DNA from: Clostridiales bacterium
GTDB lineage: Bacteria > Bacillota > Clostridia > Lachnospirales > Lachnospiraceae
Assembly (NCBI GenBank): GCA_021202925.1
Contig: JAJQCD010000038.1
Coordinates: 125,970 to 189,969 of the forward strand
DNA: 64,000 nt
Direction: 5' to 3'
A program made the translations under genes and the position numbers. Under the pieces are notes generated by a model, which was given only the letters and a program-made list of their open reading frames with translations, ran no database searches and was not told the origin of the DNA. Below, one piece after another: positions 8,314 to 16,088 of the stretch. Each line of letters begins with the position of its first letter. Within the stretch, counting starts at the first letter, position 1.

Positions 8314-8364
8314 AAAAAAATGAAGATAATCTGCCTCCTTTCAAAAGAGGGCAATTACCTTCAT
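8314..8364 (-). terminator. Strong intrinsic terminator before larC
   Basis: On the minus strand arms starting ATGAAGGTAATTGCC and ending ATTATCTTCAT pair over about 20 bp and are followed by seven T residues. It separates DUF3842 and larC, so either it simply ends the upstream transcript or it is the switch of an attenuated larC leader. Confidence 0.85.
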
Positions 8365-8462
8365 GGCAATTTTCCCGAATCATAACTTCTTTTCGCACCG
8401 AAAGCCGCTCCGGCATCACGGCTCTTCTGAGCCAGCGCACCACCTTCCTGGTGATTCGCCTG
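8365..8462 (-). promoter_or_regulatory. Folded leader upstream of larC, possible riboswitch
   Basis: The region begins straight after the DUF3842 stop. CGAATCA (8452-8458) can pair with TGATTCG (8376-8382), closing a domain with small hairpins CACC/GGTG, GGCTC/GAGCC, GCCG/CGGC and CTTTCG/CGAAAG. It ends just ahead of the terminator. This multi-helix domain plus terminator layout is what riboswitches look like. The ligand is unknown; nickel is a guess based only on the lar genes downstream. Confidence 0.45.
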
Positions 8463-8891
8463 TCAGACCTTGCAGTCTGACTTCCCCTGTAAACGATGCA
8501 GCGCATCCATCAACGCCGGGATCGTCACCTTCAATGACGGATCCGGCACACCGACGACAACCGTATCACACTGGTTCATCGGAAGAAGCAGCCGCGTCGC
8601 CGGACTCTCAGCAACCGCCCGGGCGGCCTCAGGGGTAATCTCCCCCAGCATGGAATTCGCAATCACAATCCCAACCGGACCAATAATGACATCCGCTCTT
8701 GCCGAACAGACGACAATCGAATTGGCCCCGGTCGCGATCCGATCGGCTCCCGCCTTCGCCATCGCTGTGGAAGCAACGCCATTCGTCCCGACTGCTGTAA
8801 TGGTTCCCTGAAAGGCAGCGTCCTTTTTCAGGGCGGAAATAACCTGCCTTCCGCATCCGCCGCCCTGACCGTCAATCACCAAAACATTCAT
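8463..8891 (-). CDS. DUF3842 family protein
   Basis: The 142-aa protein starts with VLVIDGQGGGCGRQV, a glycine-rich nucleotide-fold-like start, and contains ANSIVVCSARADVIIGPVGIVIANSMLGEIT in its middle, matching what I know as DUF3842. No biochemical role is established. It lies upstream of the lar operon but is separated from it by a strong terminator, so a shared function is only a possibility. The ATG at 8891 is preceded by GGAGG at good spacing; a longer frame to 8918 has no better site. Confidence 0.75.
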   Translation of the reverse strand: MNVLVIDGQGGGCGRQVISALKKDAAFQGTITAVGTNGVASTAMAKAGADRIATGANSIVVCSARADVIIGPVGIVIANSMLGEITPEAARAVAESPATRLLLPMNQCDTVVVGVPDPSLKVTIPALMDALHRLQGKSDCKV

Positions 8892-9018
8892 TTTCCGCTT
8901 CCTCCGGTTCAGATTCAAAACAGTTTTCCATTACCGCCACCATCATAACACAAATGCCATACACCTGTCAAAACAAACTTCCACTCCTTCTGCTGCGCTT
9001 TTTTCATCCGCTTATCGG

Positions 9019-9047
9019 TTGACAGAGTTTCTTTCGTTTGCTACACT
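9019..9047 (+). promoter_or_regulatory. Sigma-A promoter of ykoFEDC
   Basis: TTGACA, 17 bp, TACACT. The leader to ykoF is only about 55 bases and holds no TPP aptamer. Confidence 0.82.
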
Positions 9048-9107
9048 GAGAATCATAACACACCAAATGATTCCGGGGGAGCAACAGATAAAGGAGGTTC
9101 TTTTTTT

Positions 9108-9734
9108 ATGCAAGAGAAGCAATATGTCCAGTACGGCTCCTGCTGTGCAGGAAGCTGCGGCGCCTCAAAGGATATCACCGGCTGCCGTTTCAGTCTCTCG
9201 CCCATGTCCGACCGGTATGTAGAGATCATCCTCGGCGCGATTGAACAGGTCGATGTTTCAAAGGTCTGGAGCAAAACAGAGCGGCTCTCTACCCTGTACC
9301 GTGGCAGACGGGAGCATGTGATTGACGCGGTAAAGGCCTGTTTCGTCCATGCGTGGCAGCCGGATGTTCACATGACGATGGAGATGACCTTTTCCAAAGG
9401 ATGTCCGGGAGATACGGACGCCGAGAGCTATCTCGCGGAAGATACCGTACTTCGCAATGAGTCATCGATGAAAGAGATCCATTTCCCGGTGGACTGCAAG
9501 ATTTCCCTGTATCCCATGGGCGTCTCCAACTATATGGAATTCATCGCGCATGTAGTCAATCACGCAGTGGATCTGGGAATTTACGCGGGTTCCACCCATT
9601 ATGTAACGGTACTGAAAGGAGATGTCCACGCACTTTTTGACTACTTCGCCTGGGTCAATGAATATTGCGCAAACGAACTGAGTCACTATGTACTGGAAGC
9701 CACGCTCTCGGTCAACAGCCCGACGGCGGAATAG
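9108..9734 (+). CDS. ykoF: YkoF-family thiamine/HMP-binding protein
   Basis: This 208-aa protein is related to Bacillus subtilis YkoF, a cytoplasmic protein with two tandem ferredoxin-like repeats that binds thiamine or its pyrimidine part. GCRFSLSPMSDRYVEIILGAIEQVDVSKVW-type sequence around residues 25-55 and CKISLYPMGVSNYMEFIAHVV around 129-150 are the two repeats. It heads the operon with ykoE, ykoD and ykoC, the order known from Bacillus. The N-terminus has a short Cys-rich extension (CCAGSCG). A strong AAGGAGG site precedes the ATG. Confidence 0.88.
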   Translation: MQEKQYVQYGSCCAGSCGASKDITGCRFSLSPMSDRYVEIILGAIEQVDVSKVWSKTERLSTLYRGRREHVIDAVKACFVHAWQPDVHMTMEMTFSKGCPGDTDAESYLAEDTVLRNESSMKEIHFPVDCKISLYPMGVSNYMEFIAHVVNHAVDLGIYAGSTHYVTVLKGDVHALFDYFAWVNEYCANELSHYVLEATLSVNSPTAE

Positions 9735-9743
9735 GAGGAAACA

Positions 9744-10334
9744 ATGAACTGGAAATTAAAAGAGGTACTGTTTATGGCAATCAGCGCCGTCATCTTTGGC
9801 GCGGTATATCTGGGCATGGTCTATCTCGGCGCCGCACTCACCGGCATTCTCACGCCCATCGGCCTTGGGATTCTGGGATATGAACCGATCTATGGCGTGT
9901 GGTTCATGGCCGCCGCTTTTGTCACCTACGTCGTCCGCAAACCGGGTATCGGTATCGTCGCCGAAATGCTTGCCGCGCTGCTGGAGGTTCTGATGGGCAA
10001 TATGTTCGGCCCCATCGTCTTTATCAGCGGCTTCATTCAGGGAGTCGGCTGCGAACTCATCTTCGCTCTCACAAAGTACCGTTTCTATAATACCTTTACC
10101 ATGATTCTCTCCGCCATCGGCGCCTCCGTCTTCAGCTTTCTCTGGACCGGTCTGCGTCAGGCCTACTGGAACATGGATATGAAGATCGTCATCGCCATTC
10201 TGATCATCCGCACAATCAGCGCCATCATCTTCTGCGCATTCGGAAGCAAGGCTCTGGCTGACGGACTTGCCGCCGCCGGCGTTCTCAAAGGATACCAGAT
10301 CAGCCGCAAATCGACCGATCATTATGGGGAGTAA
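9744..10334 (+). CDS. ykoE: YkoE, ECF transporter S-component for hydroxymethylpyrimidine/thiamine
   Basis: The 196-aa integral membrane protein has five to six hydrophobic segments and fits the YkoE family of ECF substrate-binding components. Neighbouring genes encode the ABC ATPase and the T-component, so the importer is complete and dedicated. The substrate is inferred from the family, where YkoEDC takes up a thiamine precursor, most likely hydroxymethylpyrimidine. It begins 9 bases after ykoF behind TAGGAGG. Confidence 0.9.
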   Translation: MNWKLKEVLFMAISAVIFGAVYLGMVYLGAALTGILTPIGLGILGYEPIYGVWFMAAAFVTYVVRKPGIGIVAEMLAALLEVLMGNMFGPIVFISGFIQGVGCELIFALTKYRFYNTFTMILSAIGASVFSFLWTGLRQAYWNMDMKIVIAILIIRTISAIIFCAFGSKALADGLAAAGVLKGYQISRKSTDHYGE

Positions 10335-10339
10335 TCCAT

Positions 10340-11806
10340 ATGTGTGCGTATTGTCTGGCGGAAGGGATTACCTTCCGCTATTTTGAACATTCCAGTCACA
10401 ATATTCTTGAACAGGCGACGGTTTCCTTTGAACGCGGCGAAACCACCGTCATTCTCGGAAACAGTGGCTGCGGCAAAAGCACACTGGCGGCTGTTCTCTG
10501 TGGGCTGTATCCGGAGAACGGCGGTTTTCTCGAAAGCGGCACGGTCTCCGTGGATGGAAGAACACTCGCCTCCCTGCCTTATCGCGAGCGGAGCCGTGAG
10601 ATCGCCCAGCTTTTCCAGAATCCGGATCTGCAGTTTACCATGGGCTGTCTCAGGGAGGAACTCTGCTTCTGCCTGGAAAATGCCTGCGTACCGCAGGCGG
10701 ACATGGACCGGAAAATCGCTCTGTTTGCTGACAAATATCTGGTCGCCGACCTCCTGGATCGCCCGTTTGCCAGTCTTTCCGGAGGGGAAAAACAGAAGGC
10801 AGCGCTTTGCTGCCTCTTTCTTGTGAATCCGAAGGTCATGATCCTCGACGAACCGTTCGCAAACCTGGATTCGGATTCCAGAGACGCTTTTCTTCTCCTC
10901 CTTGGGGAAAAAATCCGGGAAGGGGAAACAACCGTTATCGCCATCGATCATCAGGCCTCTAACTGGCTCTCTCTGGCCGATCGCTTTCTTGTACTCGGAG
11001 AAAAAGGCGCCGTGCTGCGGGATCGGATTTCTGCTGCCGACCTGCGAAAGGAACGCGCCTTTCTGATCCAACAGGGGCTGAACGATCCGTTCGCAACCCC
11101 GCATCGGACACCACACCCTTCTGCTGTGAACGATCCGGACATTCCACCGGTTCTTTCCCTGCAGCAGGCTTCCATTTTCCACAAAAAGAACGGCACCGCA
11201 CTTCTTCGCCAGGTGACGCTCTCACTTCCGAAGGGCCGGATCGCTGCGTGTCTGGGGCCCTCCGGCAGCGGAAAAACCACCTTTTTTCTGACTCTTCTGG
11301 GGCAGAAGCCCTACTCCGGCTCCATTCTGCTTGACAGGCAGGAACTTCGTCGCCTGAACCGGCGAGACCGCTTCTCCCGCATTGGCATCGTCTTCCAGAA
11401 TCCCGGAAATCAGTTCATTGCCCAGACCGTCTCGGAAGATATGCGGCAGAGTCTGCGTATCTGGAAGAAATGTACGGCCGACGAAGCGGAACGTCATGTA
11501 AGGGAACTGCTCGCCGATTACGGCCTGGAAAATTACGGGAAATATTCTCCCTATATGCTGAGTCAGGGACAGCAGAGACGTCTCGGCGTCCTCTCCATGC
11601 TCGCCGGCGGACAAACGCTTCTGCTGTTGGACGAACCGACCTACGGGCAGGACGGGCGCACGACAAAAGCGATCATGGATCAGCTCAGGAAACGGGCGCA
11701 GAACGGTCTGTCGGTCATTTTTTCCACACACGACGAGACTCTGGCTTACGAATACGCTGACCGGATCTGGCGTGTAAAGGAGGGAACCATCTGTGAGGAA
11801 CATTAA
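10340..11806 (+). CDS. ykoD: YkoD, fused double ABC ATPase of ECF transporter
   Basis: The 488-aa protein carries two ABC domains in tandem. The first has Walker A GNSGCGKST near residue 36, signature LSGGEKQKA and Walker B VMILDEPFANLD. The second, from about residue 270, has GPSGSGKTT, signature LSQGQQRRLG and LLLLDEPTYGQD. It energises YkoE uptake together with YkoC. The single-chain arrangement replaces the EcfA/EcfA' pair. The stop overlaps the next gene by 14 bases. Confidence 0.92.
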   Translation: MCAYCLAEGITFRYFEHSSHNILEQATVSFERGETTVILGNSGCGKSTLAAVLCGLYPENGGFLESGTVSVDGRTLASLPYRERSREIAQLFQNPDLQFTMGCLREELCFCLENACVPQADMDRKIALFADKYLVADLLDRPFASLSGGEKQKAALCCLFLVNPKVMILDEPFANLDSDSRDAFLLLLGEKIREGETTVIAIDHQASNWLSLADRFLVLGEKGAVLRDRISAADLRKERAFLIQQGLNDPFATPHRTPHPSAVNDPDIPPVLSLQQASIFHKKNGTALLRQVTLSLPKGRIAACLGPSGSGKTTFFLTLLGQKPYSGSILLDRQELRRLNRRDRFSRIGIVFQNPGNQFIAQTVSEDMRQSLRIWKKCTADEAERHVRELLADYGLENYGKYSPYMLSQGQQRRLGVLSMLAGGQTLLLLDEPTYGQDGRTTKAIMDQLRKRAQNGLSVIFSTHDETLAYEYADRIWRVKEGTICEEH

Positions 11807-12506
11807 CCCATCCATAAAGGCTGCGGTTATTCTGCTCTGCGGCCTGATCATTTCTTTCAGCTATTCTCTTTTCTGGAACAGCATCATCATCGGAATCTGT
11901 CTGATCCTGTTGTTCGTCTCCGGAGTCAGTCCGAAAAAAATTGCGGCGGTATTGCTCCCGGCTACTCTGGCGGCGGCAAGCATCTTCATGGCTTTCGTCA
12001 TTCACGGAAACGGAGAGGCCGTATCGATCGCGACCGACTCCAAAAACTTTCTGCAGGTCTCGGCAGGCGCCGGAAAGCTTTCCGACGCAGCGGCGCTGGC
12101 ATTGCGAATCTACGCTTACGCGGCACTGGGCATGCTGTTTTCCTTCACTACAGACGCCAATGAATTCCTCTACAGTCTGATGCAGCAATGCCATCTGGCT
12201 CCGAAGTTTGCCTACGGCGTGCTCGCGGCTTATCATCTTCTGCCGGTTGCCCTGCGCGAATACCGGCAGATCCGCCTGGCCTTCGAAGTGCGGGGCTGTC
12301 ACCTGGCTCCCTGGTCACTCAAACCGGCTTTCCCGGCTCTGGTTAACGCCATGCACTGGGCCGAGAACATTGCCATGGCAATGGAATCCAAAGGATTTGA
12401 CGAGAACGGAGAACGAACCTGGTATCTGACTACCTCCGTTCATCCGGCCGACTTCCTGTGGAGTGCGTTCATGATTGGAATCTGTACAGCCGGAATCGTT
12501 CTGTAA
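11793..12506 (+). CDS. ykoC: YkoC, ECF transporter T-component
   Basis: The 237-aa membrane protein has about five helices and the coupling region EVRGCHLAP with a second alanine/arginine-type motif around MAMESKGFDENGERT, as in EcfT/CbiQ proteins that link ATPase and S-component. It starts with GTG behind AAAGGAGGG and overlaps ykoD. The stop codon lies in the loop of the operon terminator. Confidence 0.9.
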   Translation: MRNINPSIKAAVILLCGLIISFSYSLFWNSIIIGICLILLFVSGVSPKKIAAVLLPATLAAASIFMAFVIHGNGEAVSIATDSKNFLQVSAGAGKLSDAAALALRIYAYAALGMLFSFTTDANEFLYSLMQQCHLAPKFAYGVLAAYHLLPVALREYRQIRLAFEVRGCHLAPWSLKPAFPALVNAMHWAENIAMAMESKGFDENGERTWYLTTSVHPADFLWSAFMIGICTAGIVL

Positions 12507-12519
12507 ACGATTCCGGCTG
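12487..12519 (+). terminator. Terminator of ykoFEDC
   Basis: Perfect 14-bp stem CAGCCGGAATCGTT/AACGATTCCGGCTG with loop CTGTA that contains the ykoC stop, followed by a pyrimidine-rich tract ending in TTTTT. Confidence 0.88.
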
Positions 12520-12548
12520 CTTCCCCATCTTCTTTTTGCTGGTTAAGC

Positions 12549-13799
12549 TTAACGGCCATAGGTGATCGCCGCGTAAGCATCGACAACACCACCGGACACC
12601 AGTTTGCCACTCAGCCCGTCCACCTGCCTCGCGGATGACACAATCGCCTCTCTGACATCGGAAAGTGTCATATCGGTCCGGCAGGAATACACCAGCGCCG
12701 CCACACCGGTTATCATTGGTGCCGACATCGATGTCCCGGACATGAATCCGTATCCGCCTCCGCTGACCGTACTTAAGATATAGGTTCCCGGCGCTGCCAC
12801 ATCGACGCTGGCCGCACCGAAATTGGAGCTCTCATCCAGCGTTCCGTCAAACATCAGATTCGCCACGGAAATGATGTTATCACTGTCAAACGAAGCAGGA
12901 TACACCGGCCAGACGTCAATGTCATAGCCAATGCCCCGGCTGTCACCGTTCCCGGACGAAATCACAAACAGCATCGAAGAATTCTCAATTGCCGCTTTCA
13001 GCTCCTCACTGTAAGCAACCGTTCCCAGGCTCAGATTACAGATCTCCGCCCCGTTCGTCTCTGCGTACCGGATCGCCTCAATGATGCTGTCCGCTGTGCC
13101 GTAGCCCTCATCCGTCCCCAACGCCTTCAGCACCATGATTTTCACATAATCACTGTCCGCGATTCCACTGATTCCGGTTCCGTCCCAGGCCGCCGCAATC
13201 GTTCCGGCTCCATGCGTTCCATGATCGTCTTCACTTCCGGCATACACTTCGTTCGTGCCGGAAAAAAAGTTCCATCCGTTCACATCGTCGATATAACCAT
13301 TTCCATCATTGTCAATTCCGTCTCCCGGAATCTCATCCTCGTTGATCCAGATCGCGTTTTGCAGCTCGGAATGCGTAATATCCACACTGGTATCGATCAG
13401 CGCCACGGTCACCGTCCGCCTCTCAGAGGTGGATTCATAGTATTCCCAGGCCGGTTCGATGTTGATGTCCATTCCCTCCACTGCATTTGTGACAGTCTGG
13501 GTGATCGACATTCCCATCACCCCGCCGAAAGAATTTCTCCAGGAACGCTCACCCGGCGCACGACTGATCGGAATGGAGAGGCTGGATGTCACACGCTGAA
13601 TGTTTCCGTTATTCTTCAAAGCCCACTGATAAGAATAAAAGGAACCACCCGAGGTAAGATCGATCTGCTGCGCCCCCGTACCGGGGCCGCCATCTGCCGC
13701 ATACACGGGAAATACCCCCGCCGTCAGAATATACCCTGCGGTCAGGATGCCCGCCGCCACCCGTTTCATTCCATATTTTAATCGTTGATTTCGATTCAT
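12549..13799 (-). CDS. Secreted subtilisin-like serine protease (S8)
   Basis: The 416-aa protein has a positively charged start and a hydrophobic segment (about residues 12-34) ending VYAAD, a Sec signal peptide. The catalytic triad is Asp136 in ALIDTSVD, His193 in DDHGTHGAGT and Ser357 in SGTSMSAP; Asn284 in SSGNGD is the oxyanion residue. The stretch GDGIDNDGNGYIDDVNGWNF after Asp136 is common in clostridial subtilases and is calcium-binding-like. The predicted pro-region lies between the signal and the catalytic core. No anchor motif is visible, so it is probably released. ATG at 13799 chosen for its AAGGAG site and signal peptide. Confidence 0.92.
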   Translation of the reverse strand: MNRNQRLKYGMKRVAAGILTAGYILTAGVFPVYAADGGPGTGAQQIDLTSGGSFYSYQWALKNNGNIQRVTSSLSIPISRAPGERSWRNSFGGVMGMSITQTVTNAVEGMDINIEPAWEYYESTSERRTVTVALIDTSVDITHSELQNAIWINEDEIPGDGIDNDGNGYIDDVNGWNFFSGTNEVYAGSEDDHGTHGAGTIAAAWDGTGISGIADSDYVKIMVLKALGTDEGYGTADSIIEAIRYAETNGAEICNLSLGTVAYSEELKAAIENSSMLFVISSGNGDSRGIGYDIDVWPVYPASFDSDNIISVANLMFDGTLDESSNFGAASVDVAAPGTYILSTVSGGGYGFMSGTSMSAPMITGVAALVYSCRTDMTLSDVREAIVSSARQVDGLSGKLVSGGVVDAYAAITYGR

Positions 13800-13990
13800 A
13801 GATTTCCACTCCTTCCCAGACCAGGCAGGTTGATTCCCTGCTGTCTCTCGAATATCGGGCGGTTCGCCCTTCGATTTTTGTATACGGGACAGTATTCCAT
13901 AAACCTGTGACAAAACTATGATCTCGTCCCTTAATTTTTACTGACTGTTTTATGAAGAACATGCAAGGATTCCTCTCTCAAATACAGAAA

Positions 13991-14020
13991 TTGAGTGACG
14001 TTTTCTCAATTATGTGATAT
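13991..14020 (+). promoter_or_regulatory. Possible promoter for the hydrogenase unit
   Basis: TTGAGT, 18 bp, TGATAT. An inverted repeat ATTGAG/CTCAAT overlaps the -35. The match is weak and it lies 235 bases before the flavoprotein gene, in a 456-base gap (13800-14255) that otherwise holds only the repeats described next and a GGTTCAG/CTGAACC hairpin at 14031-14056. Confidence 0.3.
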
Positions 14021-14079
14021 ATTTAAAGAAGGTTCAGACTTTAACCGCCTGAACCGTCTGAGCATTTAACTGTTTACTA

Positions 14080-14130
14080 TGAAAGTCCAAGAATCCAAGC
14101 CGCAAGGCGCAGGATGATTGGCAACTTTCA
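14080..14130. repeat. Imperfect palindromic element, copy 1
   Basis: TGAAAGT ... ACTTTCA arms enclose further pairing segments CCA/TGG and ATCC/GGAT around a core AAGCCGCAAGGCGCA. The core recurs at 14157-14170 with one base fewer, and the flank CTGTTTACTAT occurs at 14070-14080 and again at 14189-14199. It looks like a REP-like or small palindromic repeat. Confidence 0.6.
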
Positions 14131-14147
14131 TGTATGCAGCGGCGCTT

Positions 14148-14180
14148 AGCGAAGTCAAGCCGCAGGCGCAGACTGAGCTT
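14148..14180. repeat. Palindromic element, copy 2
   Basis: Second copy of the AAGCCGCAGGCGCA core, flanked by partly complementary AGCGAAGTC and GACTGAGCT. Together with copy 1 it fills most of the gap upstream of the hydrogenase unit. Confidence 0.5.
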
Positions 14181-14255
14181 AGCATAGCTGTTTACTATCA
14201 TTTCGCCCGGAACCCATTTTTTCAGGAAGTTTCCCGGGCAGGACAGGAGAAGCGT

Positions 14256-16088
14256 ATGAGTCGTCTGGAATTATTCACACCAAGTGCTGACCAGCTGATT
14301 GTGGAAAGCCTCTACAAAAACCTGGAACAGCGAATCGTCGCCAGTCCACCCGGTCTGTGTCCGGTGGATATCACACGAGCCTTCATTGAACTCTGTCACG
14401 CACAAACTTGCGGAAAATGCGTGCCCTGTCGTGTCGGCCTCCATCATCTGAAGCACATGCTGACCGATGTTCTGAACGGAACGGCCACGCTCGACAGCAT
14501 CGACCTGATGGAAGACACCGCCTATTCCATTATGCAGACCGCGGACTGCGCCATCGGACAGGAAGCGGCTCAGATGGTATGGAAGGTCTGCCGCACCTGC
14601 CGGGATGACTTCGAAGGCCATATCCGTAACAAACGATGCACCTGCACCACTTCTCAACCGGTGCCATGTGTCACGCTCTGTCCCGCCCATGTCGATGTGC
14701 CGGGATACATCGCGCTGGTGCGCGCCGGGCGCTATGCGGATGCCATCCAGCTGATCCGCAAGGACAACCCGTTCCCGACCACCTGCAGCTTTATCTGCGA
14801 GCATCCCTGCGAGGCCCGCTGCCGCCGCAACATGGTCGATACCTCGGTCAATATTCGCGGACTGAAACGCGTAGCCGCCGATCTGGCCGGTCCGGTTGCT
14901 CCGCCTGCCTGCGGCCCTTCCACCGGCAAGAAGATTGCAGTCGTCGGCGGTGGTCCTTCCGGGCTCTCTTCCGCTTACTATCTGCAACTGATGGGGCATC
15001 AGGTCACGGTATACGAAATGCTGCCCAAGCTCGGCGGCATGCTGCGATATGGCATCCCCAATTACCGTCTCCCGAAGGATCGCCTGGAAGAAGACATTGA
15101 CGCGATCCTCGCCACGGGTGTTCAGGTTCGCTATAATATCAAAGTCGGTATCGACTTAAAGCTCGACGATCTGCGTTCCGAATACGACGCAGTGCTGATC
15201 ACTGTCGGCGCTTCCACGGACAAAAAGCTCCGCCTCGAAGGCGAGGACGCCCCGGGCGTCATGCCCGCCGTCAGCTTCCTGCGGGATATCTCGATGGGAA
15301 TCATGCCGGATTTAACCGGACAGGAGGTCGCTGTTATCGGCGGCGGCAACGTCTCCATGGACGCCGTCCGCACCGCAATCCGCCTGGGCGCAAAGAAAGT
15401 CAGTATCGTTTATCGTCGCCGTGTGGCTGACATGACCGCTCTGCCGGTCGAGATCACGGCAGCGGAGTCCGAAGGCGTCGAGATTCTGACCCTGTTGGCT
15501 CCAACCGGAATCGAACTGGACGAACAGGGGCATGTATGCGGCCTGCGCGTCACTCCACAGATGATCAGCACCGTGCGCGGCGGCCGGGCTTCTGTTCGCG
15601 CGAACGGCGAACCGGATCGCGTCATTCCCTGCCAGACCCTGATCGTCGCCATCGGGCAGAATATTGAGACCCGTCACTACGAGGAATCCGGCATTCCGGT
15701 TTCCCACGGCAAGATCGTAACGCTCCCGAACGGCGGCTTTGAAGATATCCCCGGCGTGTTCGCCGGCGGAGACTGCGCCACCGGTCCTGCGACCGTCATC
15801 AAAGCGGTCGCCGCAGCCAAGGTAACCGCAGCCAACATCGACGAATACTTAGGCTATCGCCATGATATCACCTGTGACATTGATATCCCGCTTCCAAACC
15901 TGAGTGACCATGTTCCCTGTGGGCGTGTGGAGCTGTCTGAGCGCGAAGCGGGCGAACGCAAATTTGACTTCGACGCCGTAGAGAACTGTATGAAGGATAC
16001 CGAAATTGCGCAGGAATCGGGGCGCTGTCTCCGATGCGACCACTTTGGCTATGGAATCTTCCGGGGAGGACGTGAGAACATATGGTAA
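14256..16088 (+). CDS. GltD-like FAD/NAD(P) oxidoreductase with NuoF-type iron-sulfur domain
   Basis: The 610-aa flavoprotein begins with a NuoF C-terminal-type 4Fe-4S domain (Cys52, Cys55, Cys58 in CGKCVPC, and Cys98). A GltD-like part follows: Fer4_20-type cysteines in residues 128-189, the FAD site VVGGGPSGLSSA near 229-240, the NAD(P) site AVIGGGNVSMDA, and GVFAGGDCATGP near the end. It overlaps the [FeFe] hydrogenase gene by 7 bases, so it is its probable electron partner, exchanging electrons with NAD(P)H. The ATG at 14256 has an AGGAGA site; the longer frame starting at 14118 runs through repeat DNA. The exact pyridine nucleotide is unknown. Confidence 0.82.
   Translation: MSRLELFTPSADQLIVESLYKNLEQRIVASPPGLCPVDITRAFIELCHAQTCGKCVPCRVGLHHLKHMLTDVLNGTATLDSIDLMEDTAYSIMQTADCAIGQEAAQMVWKVCRTCRDDFEGHIRNKRCTCTTSQPVPCVTLCPAHVDVPGYIALVRAGRYADAIQLIRKDNPFPTTCSFICEHPCEARCRRNMVDTSVNIRGLKRVAADLAGPVAPPACGPSTGKKIAVVGGGPSGLSSAYYLQLMGHQVTVYEMLPKLGGMLRYGIPNYRLPKDRLEEDIDAILATGVQVRYNIKVGIDLKLDDLRSEYDAVLITVGASTDKKLRLEGEDAPGVMPAVSFLRDISMGIMPDLTGQEVAVIGGGNVSMDAVRTAIRLGAKKVSIVYRRRVADMTALPVEITAAESEGVEILTLLAPTGIELDEQGHVCGLRVTPQMISTVRGGRASVRANGEPDRVIPCQTLIVAIGQNIETRHYEESGIPVSHGKIVTLPNGGFEDIPGVFAGGDCATGPATVIKAVAAAKVTAANIDEYLGYRHDITCDIDIPLPNLSDHVPCGRVELSEREAGERKFDFDAVENCMKDTEIAQESGRCLRCDHFGYGIFRGGRENIW

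Noticed and set aside
8312-8506. Small minus-strand open frame before larC
   Set aside because: It runs through the folded leader and terminator and has no ribosome site or recognisable sequence.
9048-9107. TPP riboswitch before ykoF, suggested by CACTGAGAAT
   Set aside because: The CTGAGA match overlaps the -10 and none of the other aptamer parts is present.
14118-14255. N-terminal extension of the GltD-like flavoprotein
   Set aside because: It would be translated from palindromic repeat DNA; the ATG at 14256 has a proper ribosome site and the family start.
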